DNA of 64,000 nt from contig CAJXKD010000001.1 of NCBI GenBank assembly GCA_913055735.1, positions 1,708,281-1,772,280 on the forward strand, written 5' to 3'. The DNA is from an uncultured Rhodospirillales bacterium. Its GTDB lineage: Bacteria; Pseudomonadota; Alphaproteobacteria; Rhodospirillales; UBA2165. Under the pieces are notes generated by a model, which did not search any database, was not told where the DNA came from, and worked only from the letters and a program-made list of their open reading frames with translations. Positions 28,030-36,380 of the stretch are shown here, in pieces (within the stretch, counting starts at the first letter, position 1; each line of letters starts with the position of its first letter). A program made the translations under genes and the position numbers.

Positions 28030-29192
28030 CAGGTCTTTCCGAAATAGGCGTCGAGGATCGCTTCGTAGATATCGGTGAGTCGCGCAACATCCCCGGCGGG
28101 AATATGTTCGTCGGTCTTGTGCATGGTTTGTCCGACCATGCCGAACTCGATCACTGGACAATAGTCTTTGATGAATCGCGCATCCGACGTGCCGCCCGAG
28201 GTGGAAAGTTCGGGTTTCTTGCCCGTCGCCTTTTCGACGGCGGCGGTAACGACCTCGGACAAGGTGCCCGGCGGTGTAAGGAACGCGTCACCGGAAACAT
28301 GGATGGCGAGATCGTAATCCTCGCCCTGTTTGGCGCCCGTGCTTTGAAACTGCTGATGCAGCCACTCGGTCAAAGACGTGCCCGTATGGAGGTCGTTATA
28401 CCGGATATTGAACAGAGCCGTCACCTTGCCGGGGATGACGTTGCTCGCACTGTTGTCTGCATCGACCGAAGCGATCTGTACGGTCGACGGCTGAAAATGA
28501 TCGGTGCCGTCGTCCAAGGGCTCGCTGATGATCGACGCCAGCATGGGGATCAGCTTGTGGATCGGGTTGTCGGCGAGATGGGGGTAGGCGGTATGGCCCT
28601 GAATGCCGAAAACGGTCAGGTTGGCGGTCAGGCTGCCGCGGCGGCCGATCTTGGCCATGTCGCCGAGAGCATTGGGGTTAGTCGGCTCGCCGACGATGCA
28701 GGCATCCAGCGTCTCGCCGTCGGTGGCGATTTGCTGCAATAGCTTCCTGGTGCCGTTGATGGCGACGCCCTCTTCATCGCCTGTGATCAAAAACGAGATG
28801 GAACCGCCGAAGTCCGATCCGTGCCGCTCGACGAACCGCGATGCTGCGGCGGCGAAACAAGCGACCGCCGTCTTCATGTCGGACGCCCCGCGTCCGAACA
28901 ATTTTTCGTCGATCACCTCACCGCCGAACGGATCGACTGTCCAGGCATCACGATTGCCAACCGGTACAACGTCGGTGTGCCCGGCGAAACAGAAGTTCGG
29001 CGCGGCCGTGCCGAAACGGGCATAAAGATTGTCGACGTTCGGTGTGTTCTCGTCCGAAAACACATGGCGGTGACAGGTGAAGCCGATGCCTTCGAGCGCC
29101 CGGCCCAGCGTGTCGAGCGCGCCGCCCTCTTCAGGGGTGACACTCGGGCAGCGGATCAGCGCTTGCGCCAAGTCGAGGGCATCGAGGCTCAT
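28029..29192 (-). CDS. dapE: Succinyl-diaminopimelate desuccinylase
   Basis: A zinc peptidase-family enzyme that produces LL-diaminopimelate for lysine and peptidoglycan synthesis. The 387 residues include metal-ligand motifs CFAGHTDVVPVG (His), GRGASDMKTAVA (bridging Asp) and LITGDEEG (catalytic Glu pair). The C-terminal metal His lies near GMVGQTMHKTDEHIP. The dimerisation domain lies around residues 180-295. The ATG at 29192 gives the canonical N-terminus (MSLDALDLAQALIRCPSVTPEEGG). It is 14 bases downstream of dapD, so dapD-dapE-membrane protein form one operon. Confidence 0.96.
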   Translation of the reverse strand: MSLDALDLAQALIRCPSVTPEEGGALDTLGRALEGIGFTCHRHVFSDENTPNVDNLYARFGTAAPNFCFAGHTDVVPVGNRDAWTVDPFGGEVIDEKLFGRGASDMKTAVACFAAAASRFVERHGSDFGGSISFLITGDEEGVAINGTRKLLQQIATDGETLDACIVGEPTNPNALGDMAKIGRRGSLTANLTVFGIQGHTAYPHLADNPIHKLIPMLASIISEPLDDGTDHFQPSTVQIASVDADNSASNVIPGKVTALFNIRYNDLHTGTSLTEWLHQQFQSTGAKQGEDYDLAIHVSGDAFLTPPGTLSEVVTAAVEKATGKKPELSTSGGTSDARFIKDYCPVIEFGMVGQTMHKTDEHIPAGDVARLTDIYEAILDAYFGKT

Positions 29193-29206
29193 CCCAGCAA
29201 TTCCAA

Positions 29207-30061
29207 TCAATCCCGCAAGAGGTCGTTGATGGAGGTCTTGGATCGTGTGCGTTCGTCGACCCGCTTGACGATCACCACGCAATAGAGGCTCGGGCCGGGC
29301 TTGCCGTCGGGCAGGTTGCCGCCGGGCAACGAGCCCGGCACGACCACCGAATAGGCAGGTACGCGCCCCATCAGCACCTCGCCGGTGGCGCGGTCGACGA
29401 TCTTGGTGGAAGCGCCGATATAGACGCCCATGGAGAGGACCGAACCTTCTTCGACAATCACGCCTTCGGCCACTTCTGAGCGCGCGCCGATGAAACAGTT
29501 GTCCTCGACGATCACGGGGTCCGCTTGTAGCGGCTCAAGAACGCCGCCGATGCCGGCGCCGCCGGAGATGTGACAGTTCTTGCCGATCTGTGCGCAGCTG
29601 CCGATGGTCGCCCAGGTATCGACCATGGTGCCTTCATCGACGTAGGCACCCAGATTGACGAAGGAGGGCATCAGCACCGCGCCCGGGGCGATAAAGGCGG
29701 ACCGCCGCACCACGCAGTTGGGAACGGCGCGGAACCCGGCCGCCTTGAAGTCGGCTTCGGACATATTCTCGAATTTGGATGGCACCTTGTCCCACCAATG
29801 GCCGCCACCGGGGCTGCCGTCGATGGGCGTCATGTCGTTGAGACGGAACGACAAAAGGACCGCCTTCTTGAGCCATTGATTAACCTGCCATGTGCCATCG
29901 ATCTTTTCAGCGACCCGGGCGGCACCCTTGTCGAGAAGATCGAGAGCGGCCTCGACGGCATCGCGAACCTCGCCGATGGTGGCCGGGGTTACCTGGTCGC
30001 GCGCCTCCCAGGCGGCGTCGATGGCGGATTGAAGTTGATCATTGGATATGGCGTCAGGCAC
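29207..30061 (-). CDS. dapD: Tetrahydrodipicolinate N-succinyltransferase
   Basis: Adds a succinyl group to tetrahydrodipicolinate in the lysine/diaminopimelate pathway; dapE acts after it. The left-handed beta-helix repeats run from about residue 110 ([20 protein letters not shown]) to 225, with the typical [20 protein letters not shown] and [20 protein letters not shown] blocks. The GTG at 30061 is chosen as start because GGAAGGAA lies just upstream and the resulting 284-residue length is standard. A longer frame to 30133 is not supported. Confidence 0.96.
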   Translation of the reverse strand: MPDAISNDQLQSAIDAAWEARDQVTPATIGEVRDAVEAALDLLDKGAARVAEKIDGTWQVNQWLKKAVLLSFRLNDMTPIDGSPGGGHWWDKVPSKFENMSEADFKAAGFRAVPNCVVRRSAFIAPGAVLMPSFVNLGAYVDEGTMVDTWATIGSCAQIGKNCHISGGAGIGGVLEPLQADPVIVEDNCFIGARSEVAEGVIVEEGSVLSMGVYIGASTKIVDRATGEVLMGRVPAYSVVVPGSLPGGNLPDGKPGPSLYCVVIVKRVDERTRSKTSINDLLRD

Positions 30062-30154
30062 GTTCTTATTCCTTCCGAAAGTCCCCAAATTCGTAAGCGG
30101 GCGGACCATGGGCCACCCCGCCCGCTCTGTCAATCCTCGGGCGATCTTGGGGGG

Positions 30155-31159
30155 TTACCAGGGCTTTACCATCACCTTGCATTGGGTGGTGCGTTCCCGC
30201 AGCGCCTCGAAGATGGGCGGCATGTCTTCGAGCGACACCGTATCGGTGATCATCGACCGGGGGGCGACGTCACCGGCATCCAGCGGCGTCGCCGCGTGCT
30301 GGAACTCTTGTAAGGAATAGAACCCCGAGCATTGGATGCGGACTTCCTTGCCGACGGCGATGACCGGAATGAGGGTGTCGGGTTTGAAGCACAGACCGAG
30401 CACCACGACGGTACCGCGGCGGCGCACCGTCGCCACCGCCTGTTGGATCAATCCGGGCTTGCCGACGCATTCGAATACGATGTCCGGTGGACCGCCTAAC
30501 GCCTCGACGGCTTCAGCGACCGGATCGGCCGAGGGCGCGACGAATATCTCGGCCCCCATTTGTTTCGCCAACTCGGCACGGCGCATCGAGCTGGCGGTCG
30601 CAGCGATTTTCCCGGCGCCCATGCGTTTGGCCCAGAAGATCGCCGCGAGGCCGATGGGACCCGCACCGATCACCAGGATTTTCTGGCCCGGCTTCATTTC
30701 GGAAATCGCCACACCGTGAAGCCCGACCGCTAGCGGTTCGACCAAGGCACCGTCTTCCATGGACAGGGTCGAGGGCAAGACGACACATTGGCGTTCGTAG
30801 GTCAGGGCGTATTCGGCGTAGCCGCCGCCGTCGACCTGACGATGGTCGCACCAGGCGGGTTCACCGGACAGGCAACTGATGCAGTGACCGCATCCCGATA
30901 GCGGCAGGACAGCAATTTTGTCGCCGGTCCTGATCCGTTCGACGCCCGCGCCAACGGCGACGATCTCGCCGGCGAACTCGTGGCCCAACACTTTGCCCGA
31001 CGGCGCCAGAAAGTCAGGCTCTTCGGTGACGTGTAGATCGGACCCGCAGATGCCGCAGCGGCCGACCTTGAGGACGACTTGGCCTGCATCGGGCGTCGGA
31101 TCGGCCACGTTCTCAACCGACAACGGCAGTCCCAGTTCCTTGAAAACGGCGGCTTTCAT
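30155..31159 (-). CDS. Zinc-dependent medium-chain alcohol dehydrogenase
   Basis: A 334-residue MDR-family NAD(P)-dependent dehydrogenase. Catalytic zinc ligands are expected in GRCGICGSDLH and VLGHEFAGEI. The structural zinc lobe is present as CGHCISCLSGEPAWC. The nucleotide-binding motif is VIGAGPIGLAAIFWAKRMG (about residue 165). The layout is like sorbitol, threonine or butanediol dehydrogenases; the substrate is not decided. It is 21 bases downstream of a short-chain dehydrogenase gene on the same strand, so the two probably act in one small catabolic route. Confidence 0.88.
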   Translation of the reverse strand: MKAAVFKELGLPLSVENVADPTPDAGQVVLKVGRCGICGSDLHVTEEPDFLAPSGKVLGHEFAGEIVAVGAGVERIRTGDKIAVLPLSGCGHCISCLSGEPAWCDHRQVDGGGYAEYALTYERQCVVLPSTLSMEDGALVEPLAVGLHGVAISEMKPGQKILVIGAGPIGLAAIFWAKRMGAGKIAATASSMRRAELAKQMGAEIFVAPSADPVAEAVEALGGPPDIVFECVGKPGLIQQAVATVRRRGTVVVLGLCFKPDTLIPVIAVGKEVRIQCSGFYSLQEFQHAATPLDAGDVAPRSMITDTVSLEDMPPIFEALRERTTQCKVMVKPW

Positions 31160-31180
31160 TGAGCGCTTCTCCCGGTTCGA

Positions 31181-31954
31181 TCAGTTTAGGTTCCAGCCGC
31201 CGTCAATATTGAAGGCGGCGCCGGTGACGTACCGGGACTCATCGCAGGCCAGATAAAGGATCATGTAGGCGACGTCTTCGGGTTCCCCCAATTCGCCCAT
31301 GGGCACGCGGGCCAATGACATCGCCCGCGCCGCGTCGAAATCCTTGTTCGTATCGCGGGCGCGGGTCGCGTGAATGTTCTCGAGCATGCGGGTGCGGATC
31401 AGGCCGGGGTGAACCGAATTGCAGCGGACCTTGTCGGCGGCGCCGTGATGGGCCACCGACATGGTCAAATGCCGAACGCCCGCTTTGCTCGACCCGTAGG
31501 GTGCGGTAAACGGCGTCGCGAAATGCGCGACGATCGACGAGATATTGACGATGGACCCGCCACCCGCCCGGCGCATCGCGGGGATGGCCTCCCGGCAGCC
31601 GAGAAAGGTGCCGTCCAGGTTTATGGCATGCACCCGTTTCCATTCCGCGTAGCTGGCGTTCTCCGGCGTGCCGCCGGAAACATCACCCTCGATACCGGCC
31701 GCGTTGACCAGGATATTCAAGGCACCGTGCGCACTCTCGACGGATTTAACGAGGCTGCTCCATTGCGCCTCGTCGGTCACGTCTTGGTGGTGGTAGGTGC
31801 CGCCGATCTCGTCGGCGAGCTTGCGGCCATTGTCATCGTTGATATCGGTGAGGACGACCTTGGCGCCTTCCCGGGCCAGCAGCCTCGCGGTCGCGGCGCC
31901 GATACCGCCGGCGCCCCCGGTAATGATCGCGACTTTCCCCTCGACGCGGCCCAT
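31181..31954 (-). CDS. Short-chain dehydrogenase/reductase
   Basis: A classical SDR of 257 residues. The cofactor motif is ITGGAGGIGAATARLLAREG, and the Asp at the end of the second strand (VVLTDIN) suggests NAD preference. NAAGIE is the NNAG-type motif. The catalytic Ser lies in IVNISSI and the Tyr-Lys pair in YGSSKAG. The C-terminal YVTGAAFNIDGGWNLN is typical. It precedes the zinc alcohol dehydrogenase gene. Substrate unknown. Confidence 0.9.
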   Translation of the reverse strand: MGRVEGKVAIITGGAGGIGAATARLLAREGAKVVLTDINDDNGRKLADEIGGTYHHQDVTDEAQWSSLVKSVESAHGALNILVNAAGIEGDVSGGTPENASYAEWKRVHAINLDGTFLGCREAIPAMRRAGGGSIVNISSIVAHFATPFTAPYGSSKAGVRHLTMSVAHHGAADKVRCNSVHPGLIRTRMLENIHATRARDTNKDFDAARAMSLARVPMGELGEPEDVAYMILYLACDESRYVTGAAFNIDGGWNLN

Positions 31955-32082
31955 GGCGTCATCTCCCTTGTTGATTGTTTGGTTGTCGTATTACGCGCGA
32001 CGATACACCGCGTAAGACAGGAGCGACAAGGTAACGAGGGCAGGGCTGATCAGGGAGCGGACAAAAATCAAAGACCGGCCAA

Positions 32083-32793
32083 TTAGATGCCGGTCAACTC
32101 CGCGAGCCAGCGGGTGAGGTCTTCTACCCTGTGGTCGGGGCGCACCCCTTCTGCTTCCGCCTGTGCCCAGGGCCGATCGGTCACGACCCAGACGGTGGCC
32201 ATGCCCATATCGGCGGCAGGGCCGAGATTACGTGCTACGTCTTCGACCATGACGGCGCGTACGGGGTCGATATCGAACGATTCGACAAGCTTTCTATAAA
32301 CCCCGTGATCGGGCTTAGGAACGTAATCTCCGGCGACGATATCGAAAATTTCGTCGAAATGGTGTCCGACGCCGAGCCGCGCCAGCACCCGTTCCGCGTG
32401 GCCGCGCGACGCATTGGTGAAAATAACCTTGCGTCCGCTAAGTCGTGCCAGGGCCTGGTCGAGGAGAGGGTCGGGTTTGACGCCCTCGACGCTCACTTCA
32501 TGGACGTAGTCGAGATAAGGACCAGGGTCCATATCGTGATTGTCCATCAGCCCCTTGAGCGATGTGCCGTGCTCGCGGAAATAGCGTTTCTGCACGCGAT
32601 AGGCGGCAGCGTGATCGATTTCCAGAAAATTGGCGATATAGGCGCACATCCGCCGGTCGATTTCATCGAACATATTCGCCGAGGCCGGATAGAGGGTGTT
32701 GTCCAGGTCGAACACCCAGGTTTCCCGATCCTTCAGGCCCTGATCGGGTGCGGCATTGACCGATAAGCGGCGGTTTGGCGGGGTTTCAGCCAT
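32083..32793 (-). CDS. HAD-family hydrolase, pyrimidine 5'-nucleotidase type
   Basis: A 236-residue HAD phosphatase. The catalytic motif I is VFDLDNTLYP (both Asp present), motif II is VIFTNASRGHA, the motif III lysine lies in GDYVPKPDHGVYRK, and motif IV is MVEDVARNLGPA. The FDLDNTLYP signature and helical cap match the pyrimidine 5'-nucleotidases often found beside argB in alphaproteobacteria. The ATG at 32793 is chosen; a frame open to 32871 is possible. An EAL-domain gene lies between it and argB on the other strand. Confidence 0.85.
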   Translation of the reverse strand: MAETPPNRRLSVNAAPDQGLKDRETWVFDLDNTLYPASANMFDEIDRRMCAYIANFLEIDHAAAYRVQKRYFREHGTSLKGLMDNHDMDPGPYLDYVHEVSVEGVKPDPLLDQALARLSGRKVIFTNASRGHAERVLARLGVGHHFDEIFDIVAGDYVPKPDHGVYRKLVESFDIDPVRAVMVEDVARNLGPAADMGMATVWVVTDRPWAQAEAEGVRPDHRVEDLTRWLAELTGI

Positions 32794-32994
32794 GGAATAT
32801 ATGTGCTCTGGTACTCCGCCGTCGGCAACCCCATTTATGTAGTTGGCCTGTAAGTCCGGTGTTCCGGGCATTTTTCAGGTTCTGCCGGGTCAACAAGAAC
32901 CCGGCTCGGGGCGCCGACGGAACGCCGGCCTCCCGCCAAGAACGATCCGCCGAGAAATCTCCACCTCTCGGGAAAATGGCACCGGGCTGAATTT

Positions 32995-34689
32995 GTGACA
33001 GCACGACTACGAGATACCGCTCCTGGCCTCGACGACGAGGTGAAGACAGATCGCAATCGCTTTGTCGCCTTTGCGTTCTGTTGGGCAGACATCCTGTTGG
33101 AGTTGGATGCCGACCGGTGCGTTCTTTTCGTGGCGGGTGCCGTCGAGAGGGTTATCGGAAAACAACCCGCCGCACTCATCGGCATCCCGGCTCGGGATTT
33201 GGTGATCGAAACCGACCGACTTCTCATCGACAATCTCCTAAACATTGCCGACAAAAGAGGGCGTGTCGATGACATGACCCTCCGGCTGTTGGACGAAGAG
33301 GACGAACCGGTGTCGGTAAACGTCGTCGGATATCGGTTCGAGGATCTGGGGGGGCACTATTATGTCGCCTTGCGGTCCCTGGCAGGCCAGGTGGCTGGCG
33401 ATATGCGGCCAAAGGACCGTGAAACAGGCCTCTATGGCGTCGAGCATTTCAGCGATATCGCCAGCCGGCGCCTGAAGGAGGCCCAGAAACAGGGCCGGGA
33501 CGCCGAACTGACGTTGGTGTCGCTGCCGACGCTTGGGGCTCTGCAACAGCGGTTGGACGAAAGCGCCGGGCTGGCGCTCAATCAAACGATCGGCGCCGCG
33601 CTCAAGGCGGTATCGATCGATGGCGATTCAGCGGCCGGACTTGGTGAGGGCAGATACGCACTGATCAGTGACGCCGCGCTGGATACGGCTCAGCTCCGCA
33701 ATCATCTGGGCGACATCACGAAGGACGCGGACCCGACGGGGGAAGGTGCCCAGGCGGAAGTCGCCCAAGCAGACCTGCCGACCGCAGATTTTGTGGAAGA
33801 GGACCTTGCGGCGGGCTTGGTCTATGCGATCAACCAGTTCAGTGCCCAGCAAGGCGGGGCCTTCAGCCTCGCAGAATTCTCGCGCAATCTCGGGTCAATG
33901 GTGGTGGAGGCGCAGACCGCAGTGAATTCTTTCAAGGATGTGGTCAGCGACGCGAACTTCGACATTGCGTTCCATCCCATCTTGTCGATTCAGGATGGCG
34001 CTATTCAACATTACGAAGCGCTTGTTCGTTTCCGGGGGGATATGGGTGGACAATCGCCCTTCCGGTATATCAATTTTGCCGAGGAAACCGGTCTCATCTG
34101 GCGCTTCGATATCGCCATGCTGCGCAAGGTTCTGGAATGGCTGCGTCAACAGCAGGACAAGCAGGTTTCGGTGGCGGTCAATGTGTCGGGCAACTCGATC
34201 GGCAACCTCTCTTTCCTGAACGCGCTCCAGGGCGTACTCAAAACCAACATTTGGGCGCGGGGCCGCCTTCTGTTCGAAGTCACCGAATCGGCGCGCATCG
34301 ACAATCTCGAGGAGACCGATCGGGTTCTCCAAAACTTGCGTAAACAAGGGTTCAAGGTTTGTCTCGATGATTTCGGCGCCGGCGCAGCCAGCTTTCAATA
34401 TCTGACGGCGCTGGAAGTCGATATCGTCAAACTGGACGGAGAATCTGTTCAGAACGCCCGTAAGGCCCGCAAAGGACGGGCCTTGATGACCTCGATGACG
34501 CGTCTTTGTTCCGATCTCGGTGTGAAAACGGTCGCGGAGATGATTGACGACGAGGCCGGGTTGGAGTTCGTCCGCGATTGCGGTGTCGACTGTGTGCAGG
34601 GATACCTGTTCGGATTGCCGAGTACGGACTTCAAAGACGTCATGCGCCGAACGCAGCTCAGCGCCAAGCAGTTGTTCCGGGGTGAATAG
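32995..34689 (+). CDS. PAS / degenerate GGDEF / EAL protein, probable cyclic-di-GMP phosphodiesterase
   Basis: A 564-residue signalling protein without membrane segments. The order is a PAS-like domain (about residues 24-130), a region resembling GGDEF (141-245) whose signature is degraded to LGEGRYAL, then an EAL domain (315-560). The EAL domain keeps the residues needed for phosphodiesterase activity: Glu341 (YEALVRF), Asn396, Glu428, Asp458-Asp459 (LDDFGAG), Lys479, Glu515 and Gln535. It should therefore hydrolyse c-di-GMP, with the inactive GGDEF as a regulatory domain (inference). The start is GTG at 32995. It sits on the opposite strand between two housekeeping genes, argB and the HAD nucleotidase. 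Confidence 0.88.
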   Translation: MTARLRDTAPGLDDEVKTDRNRFVAFAFCWADILLELDADRCVLFVAGAVERVIGKQPAALIGIPARDLVIETDRLLIDNLLNIADKRGRVDDMTLRLLDEEDEPVSVNVVGYRFEDLGGHYYVALRSLAGQVAGDMRPKDRETGLYGVEHFSDIASRRLKEAQKQGRDAELTLVSLPTLGALQQRLDESAGLALNQTIGAALKAVSIDGDSAAGLGEGRYALISDAALDTAQLRNHLGDITKDADPTGEGAQAEVAQADLPTADFVEEDLAAGLVYAINQFSAQQGGAFSLAEFSRNLGSMVVEAQTAVNSFKDVVSDANFDIAFHPILSIQDGAIQHYEALVRFRGDMGGQSPFRYINFAEETGLIWRFDIAMLRKVLEWLRQQQDKQVSVAVNVSGNSIGNLSFLNALQGVLKTNIWARGRLLFEVTESARIDNLEETDRVLQNLRKQGFKVCLDDFGAGAASFQYLTALEVDIVKLDGESVQNARKARKGRALMTSMTRLCSDLGVKTVAEMIDDEAGLEFVRDCGVDCVQGYLFGLPSTDFKDVMRRTQLSAKQLFRGE

Positions 34690-34712
34690 CTATAGGAGAC
34701 CGAAGGCGCGGG

Positions 34713-35633
34713 TCAGTCAGCTTCGATCAAGGTGCCTGCGCCGTGTTCGGTAAACAATTCCAGCAAAAGTGCATGAGGCACGCGTCCGTCGATGATGACG
34801 GCGGCTTCGACGCCTTGTTCCACGGCTGACAGGCAGGTTTCCACCTTGGGGATCATGCCGCCCGCGATGGTGCCGTCGTGGATCAATTCCCTTGCTTCTT
34901 CGACGGTGAGCGACGGTATTAGCTTGCCGTCCTTGTCTTTCACGCCCGCGACATCGGTCAGCAGCAGTAGCCGCTTGGCACCCATTGCTTCGGCGATGGC
35001 GCCGGACGCCGTGTCGGCGTTGATGTTGTAGGTCTCGCCATGAGTGCCGCCGCCGATTGGGGCGATCACCGGGATCATATCGGATTGCTCGAAGAACTCG
35101 AGGACATGGGTGGTGATCTCGCTCGGTTCGCCGACAAAGCCCAGATCGAGAATTTTCTCGATGTTTGAATCGGGGTCGCGCTGCGTGCGCCGCAGCTTGG
35201 TTGCCCGGATAAGATTGCCGTCCTTGCCCGATAGCCCGACGGCCATGCCGCCGGCTGCATTTATGCTGGCGGCGATCTGCTTGTTGATGCTGCCGGCGAG
35301 CACCATTTCGACGACTTCCACGGTCGCGGCATCGGTGACCCGGAGACCGTCGATGAACGACGATTGAATCTTCAGACGTTCCAACATTTCGCCGATCTGC
35401 GGCCCGCCGCCATGAACGACGATCGGATTGATGCCCACATGCTTGAGCAGCACGACGTCCTCGGAAAACAGCTTGGCCAAGTGGTCATCGCCCATGGCGT
35501 GGCCGCCATACTTGATAACGAAGGTTTGGCCTTCGTGGCGCTGCATGTACGGCAGGGCTTCGGCAAGGGTGTGCGCCTGGGCCAGCCAGTCAGCCTCGGT
35601 TTTCGGTTTTGGGGGTATCGACTCGTCGTTCAT
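34713..35633 (-). CDS. argB: Acetylglutamate kinase
   Basis: Phosphorylates N-acetylglutamate in arginine synthesis. The 306 residues contain the amino-acid-kinase motifs [34 protein letters not shown] and the C-terminal [20 protein letters not shown]. The family's N-terminal helix is present, which in many bacteria goes with arginine feedback. The ATG at 35633 is used. It is the last gene of the leftward unit rpmH-rnpA-yidD-yidC-engB-argB and is convergent with the EAL gene. Confidence 0.97.
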   Translation of the reverse strand: MNDESIPPKPKTEADWLAQAHTLAEALPYMQRHEGQTFVIKYGGHAMGDDHLAKLFSEDVVLLKHVGINPIVVHGGGPQIGEMLERLKIQSSFIDGLRVTDAATVEVVEMVLAGSINKQIAASINAAGGMAVGLSGKDGNLIRATKLRRTQRDPDSNIEKILDLGFVGEPSEITTHVLEFFEQSDMIPVIAPIGGGTHGETYNINADTASGAIAEAMGAKRLLLLTDVAGVKDKDGKLIPSLTVEEARELIHDGTIAGGMIPKVETCLSAVEQGVEAAVIIDGRVPHALLLELFTEHGAGTLIEAD

Positions 35634-35685
35634 GGATTCACGTCGTCAAAAAAAGTTTCAGCAATTGTTCAACTGCGTCAGGACT

Positions 35686-36345
35686 TTAACCGATGTCGAC
35701 AGGAGCCGCCAGCGCCGTGAGGCGGGCGCGTAACTCGGGAATGCCGTCGCCGGTTGTCGCGCTTGTCGGCACGATATCGGGGTGTGCGGCAACATGGCCT
35801 GCCGCTTCACGGGCAACGTCGTCCATCACCTTGGTCAGCGCACCTGGTTTGATCTTGTCGATCTTGGTCAGCACGATCTGATAGGATACGGCCGCGTCGT
35901 CCATCAGTTTCATCGCGCCGCGATCCGCTTCCTTTAGCCCATGCCGCGCATCCACCAGCAGGCAGGCCCGGCGCAGGCTTGCGCGGCCGCGCAAGTAGGC
36001 CCATACCAACTTCGTCCATTGAGCGATCTCGGTCTTTGGGGCGCGGGCATACCCGTAACCCGGCAGGTCGGCAATCATCAGCCGCCCGCCGAGATCGAAG
36101 AAATTGAGCAATCGGGTGCGGCCGGGCGTGTTGGACGCGCGTGCCAGGGTCTTGCGGCCGGTAAGCGCGTTGATCAGACTCGATTTCCCAACGTTGGAGC
36201 GCCCGGCGAAAGCGACCTCAGGCAGGCTGTCATCGGGGATTTGCTTGAGAGAGGCGGCGCTGAGGACAAAGGTGCACTCCTGCGCGAACAGCAGCCGTCC
36301 GGCCTCCAGGTCCAGCTCGTCCTCGTTTGCCATGTCGCTATTCAT
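35686..36345 (-). CDS. engB: Ribosome biogenesis GTP-binding protein YihA/YsxC (EngB)
   Basis: A 219-residue essential-type GTPase involved in large ribosomal subunit assembly. The P-loop is FAGRSNVGKSSLIN (about residue 46), switch motif NTPGRTRLLNFF, G3 DLPGYGYA, and G4 LTKIDK. It lies between yidC and argB, a common alphaproteobacterial order. Confidence 0.95.
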   Translation of the reverse strand: MNSDMANEDELDLEAGRLLFAQECTFVLSAASLKQIPDDSLPEVAFAGRSNVGKSSLINALTGRKTLARASNTPGRTRLLNFFDLGGRLMIADLPGYGYARAPKTEIAQWTKLVWAYLRGRASLRRACLLVDARHGLKEADRGAMKLMDDAAVSYQIVLTKIDKIKPGALTKVMDDVAREAAGHVAAHPDIVPTSATTGDGIPELRARLTALAAPVDIG

Positions 36346-36380
36346 CGCCGATCCCCATCACCCGTCCGGTGCCCGGGAGG

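Noticed and set aside
32884-32905. Hairpin GCCGGGT/ACCCGGC as a terminator upstream of the EAL gene
   Set aside because: Only 7 bp and no T-tract on either strand.
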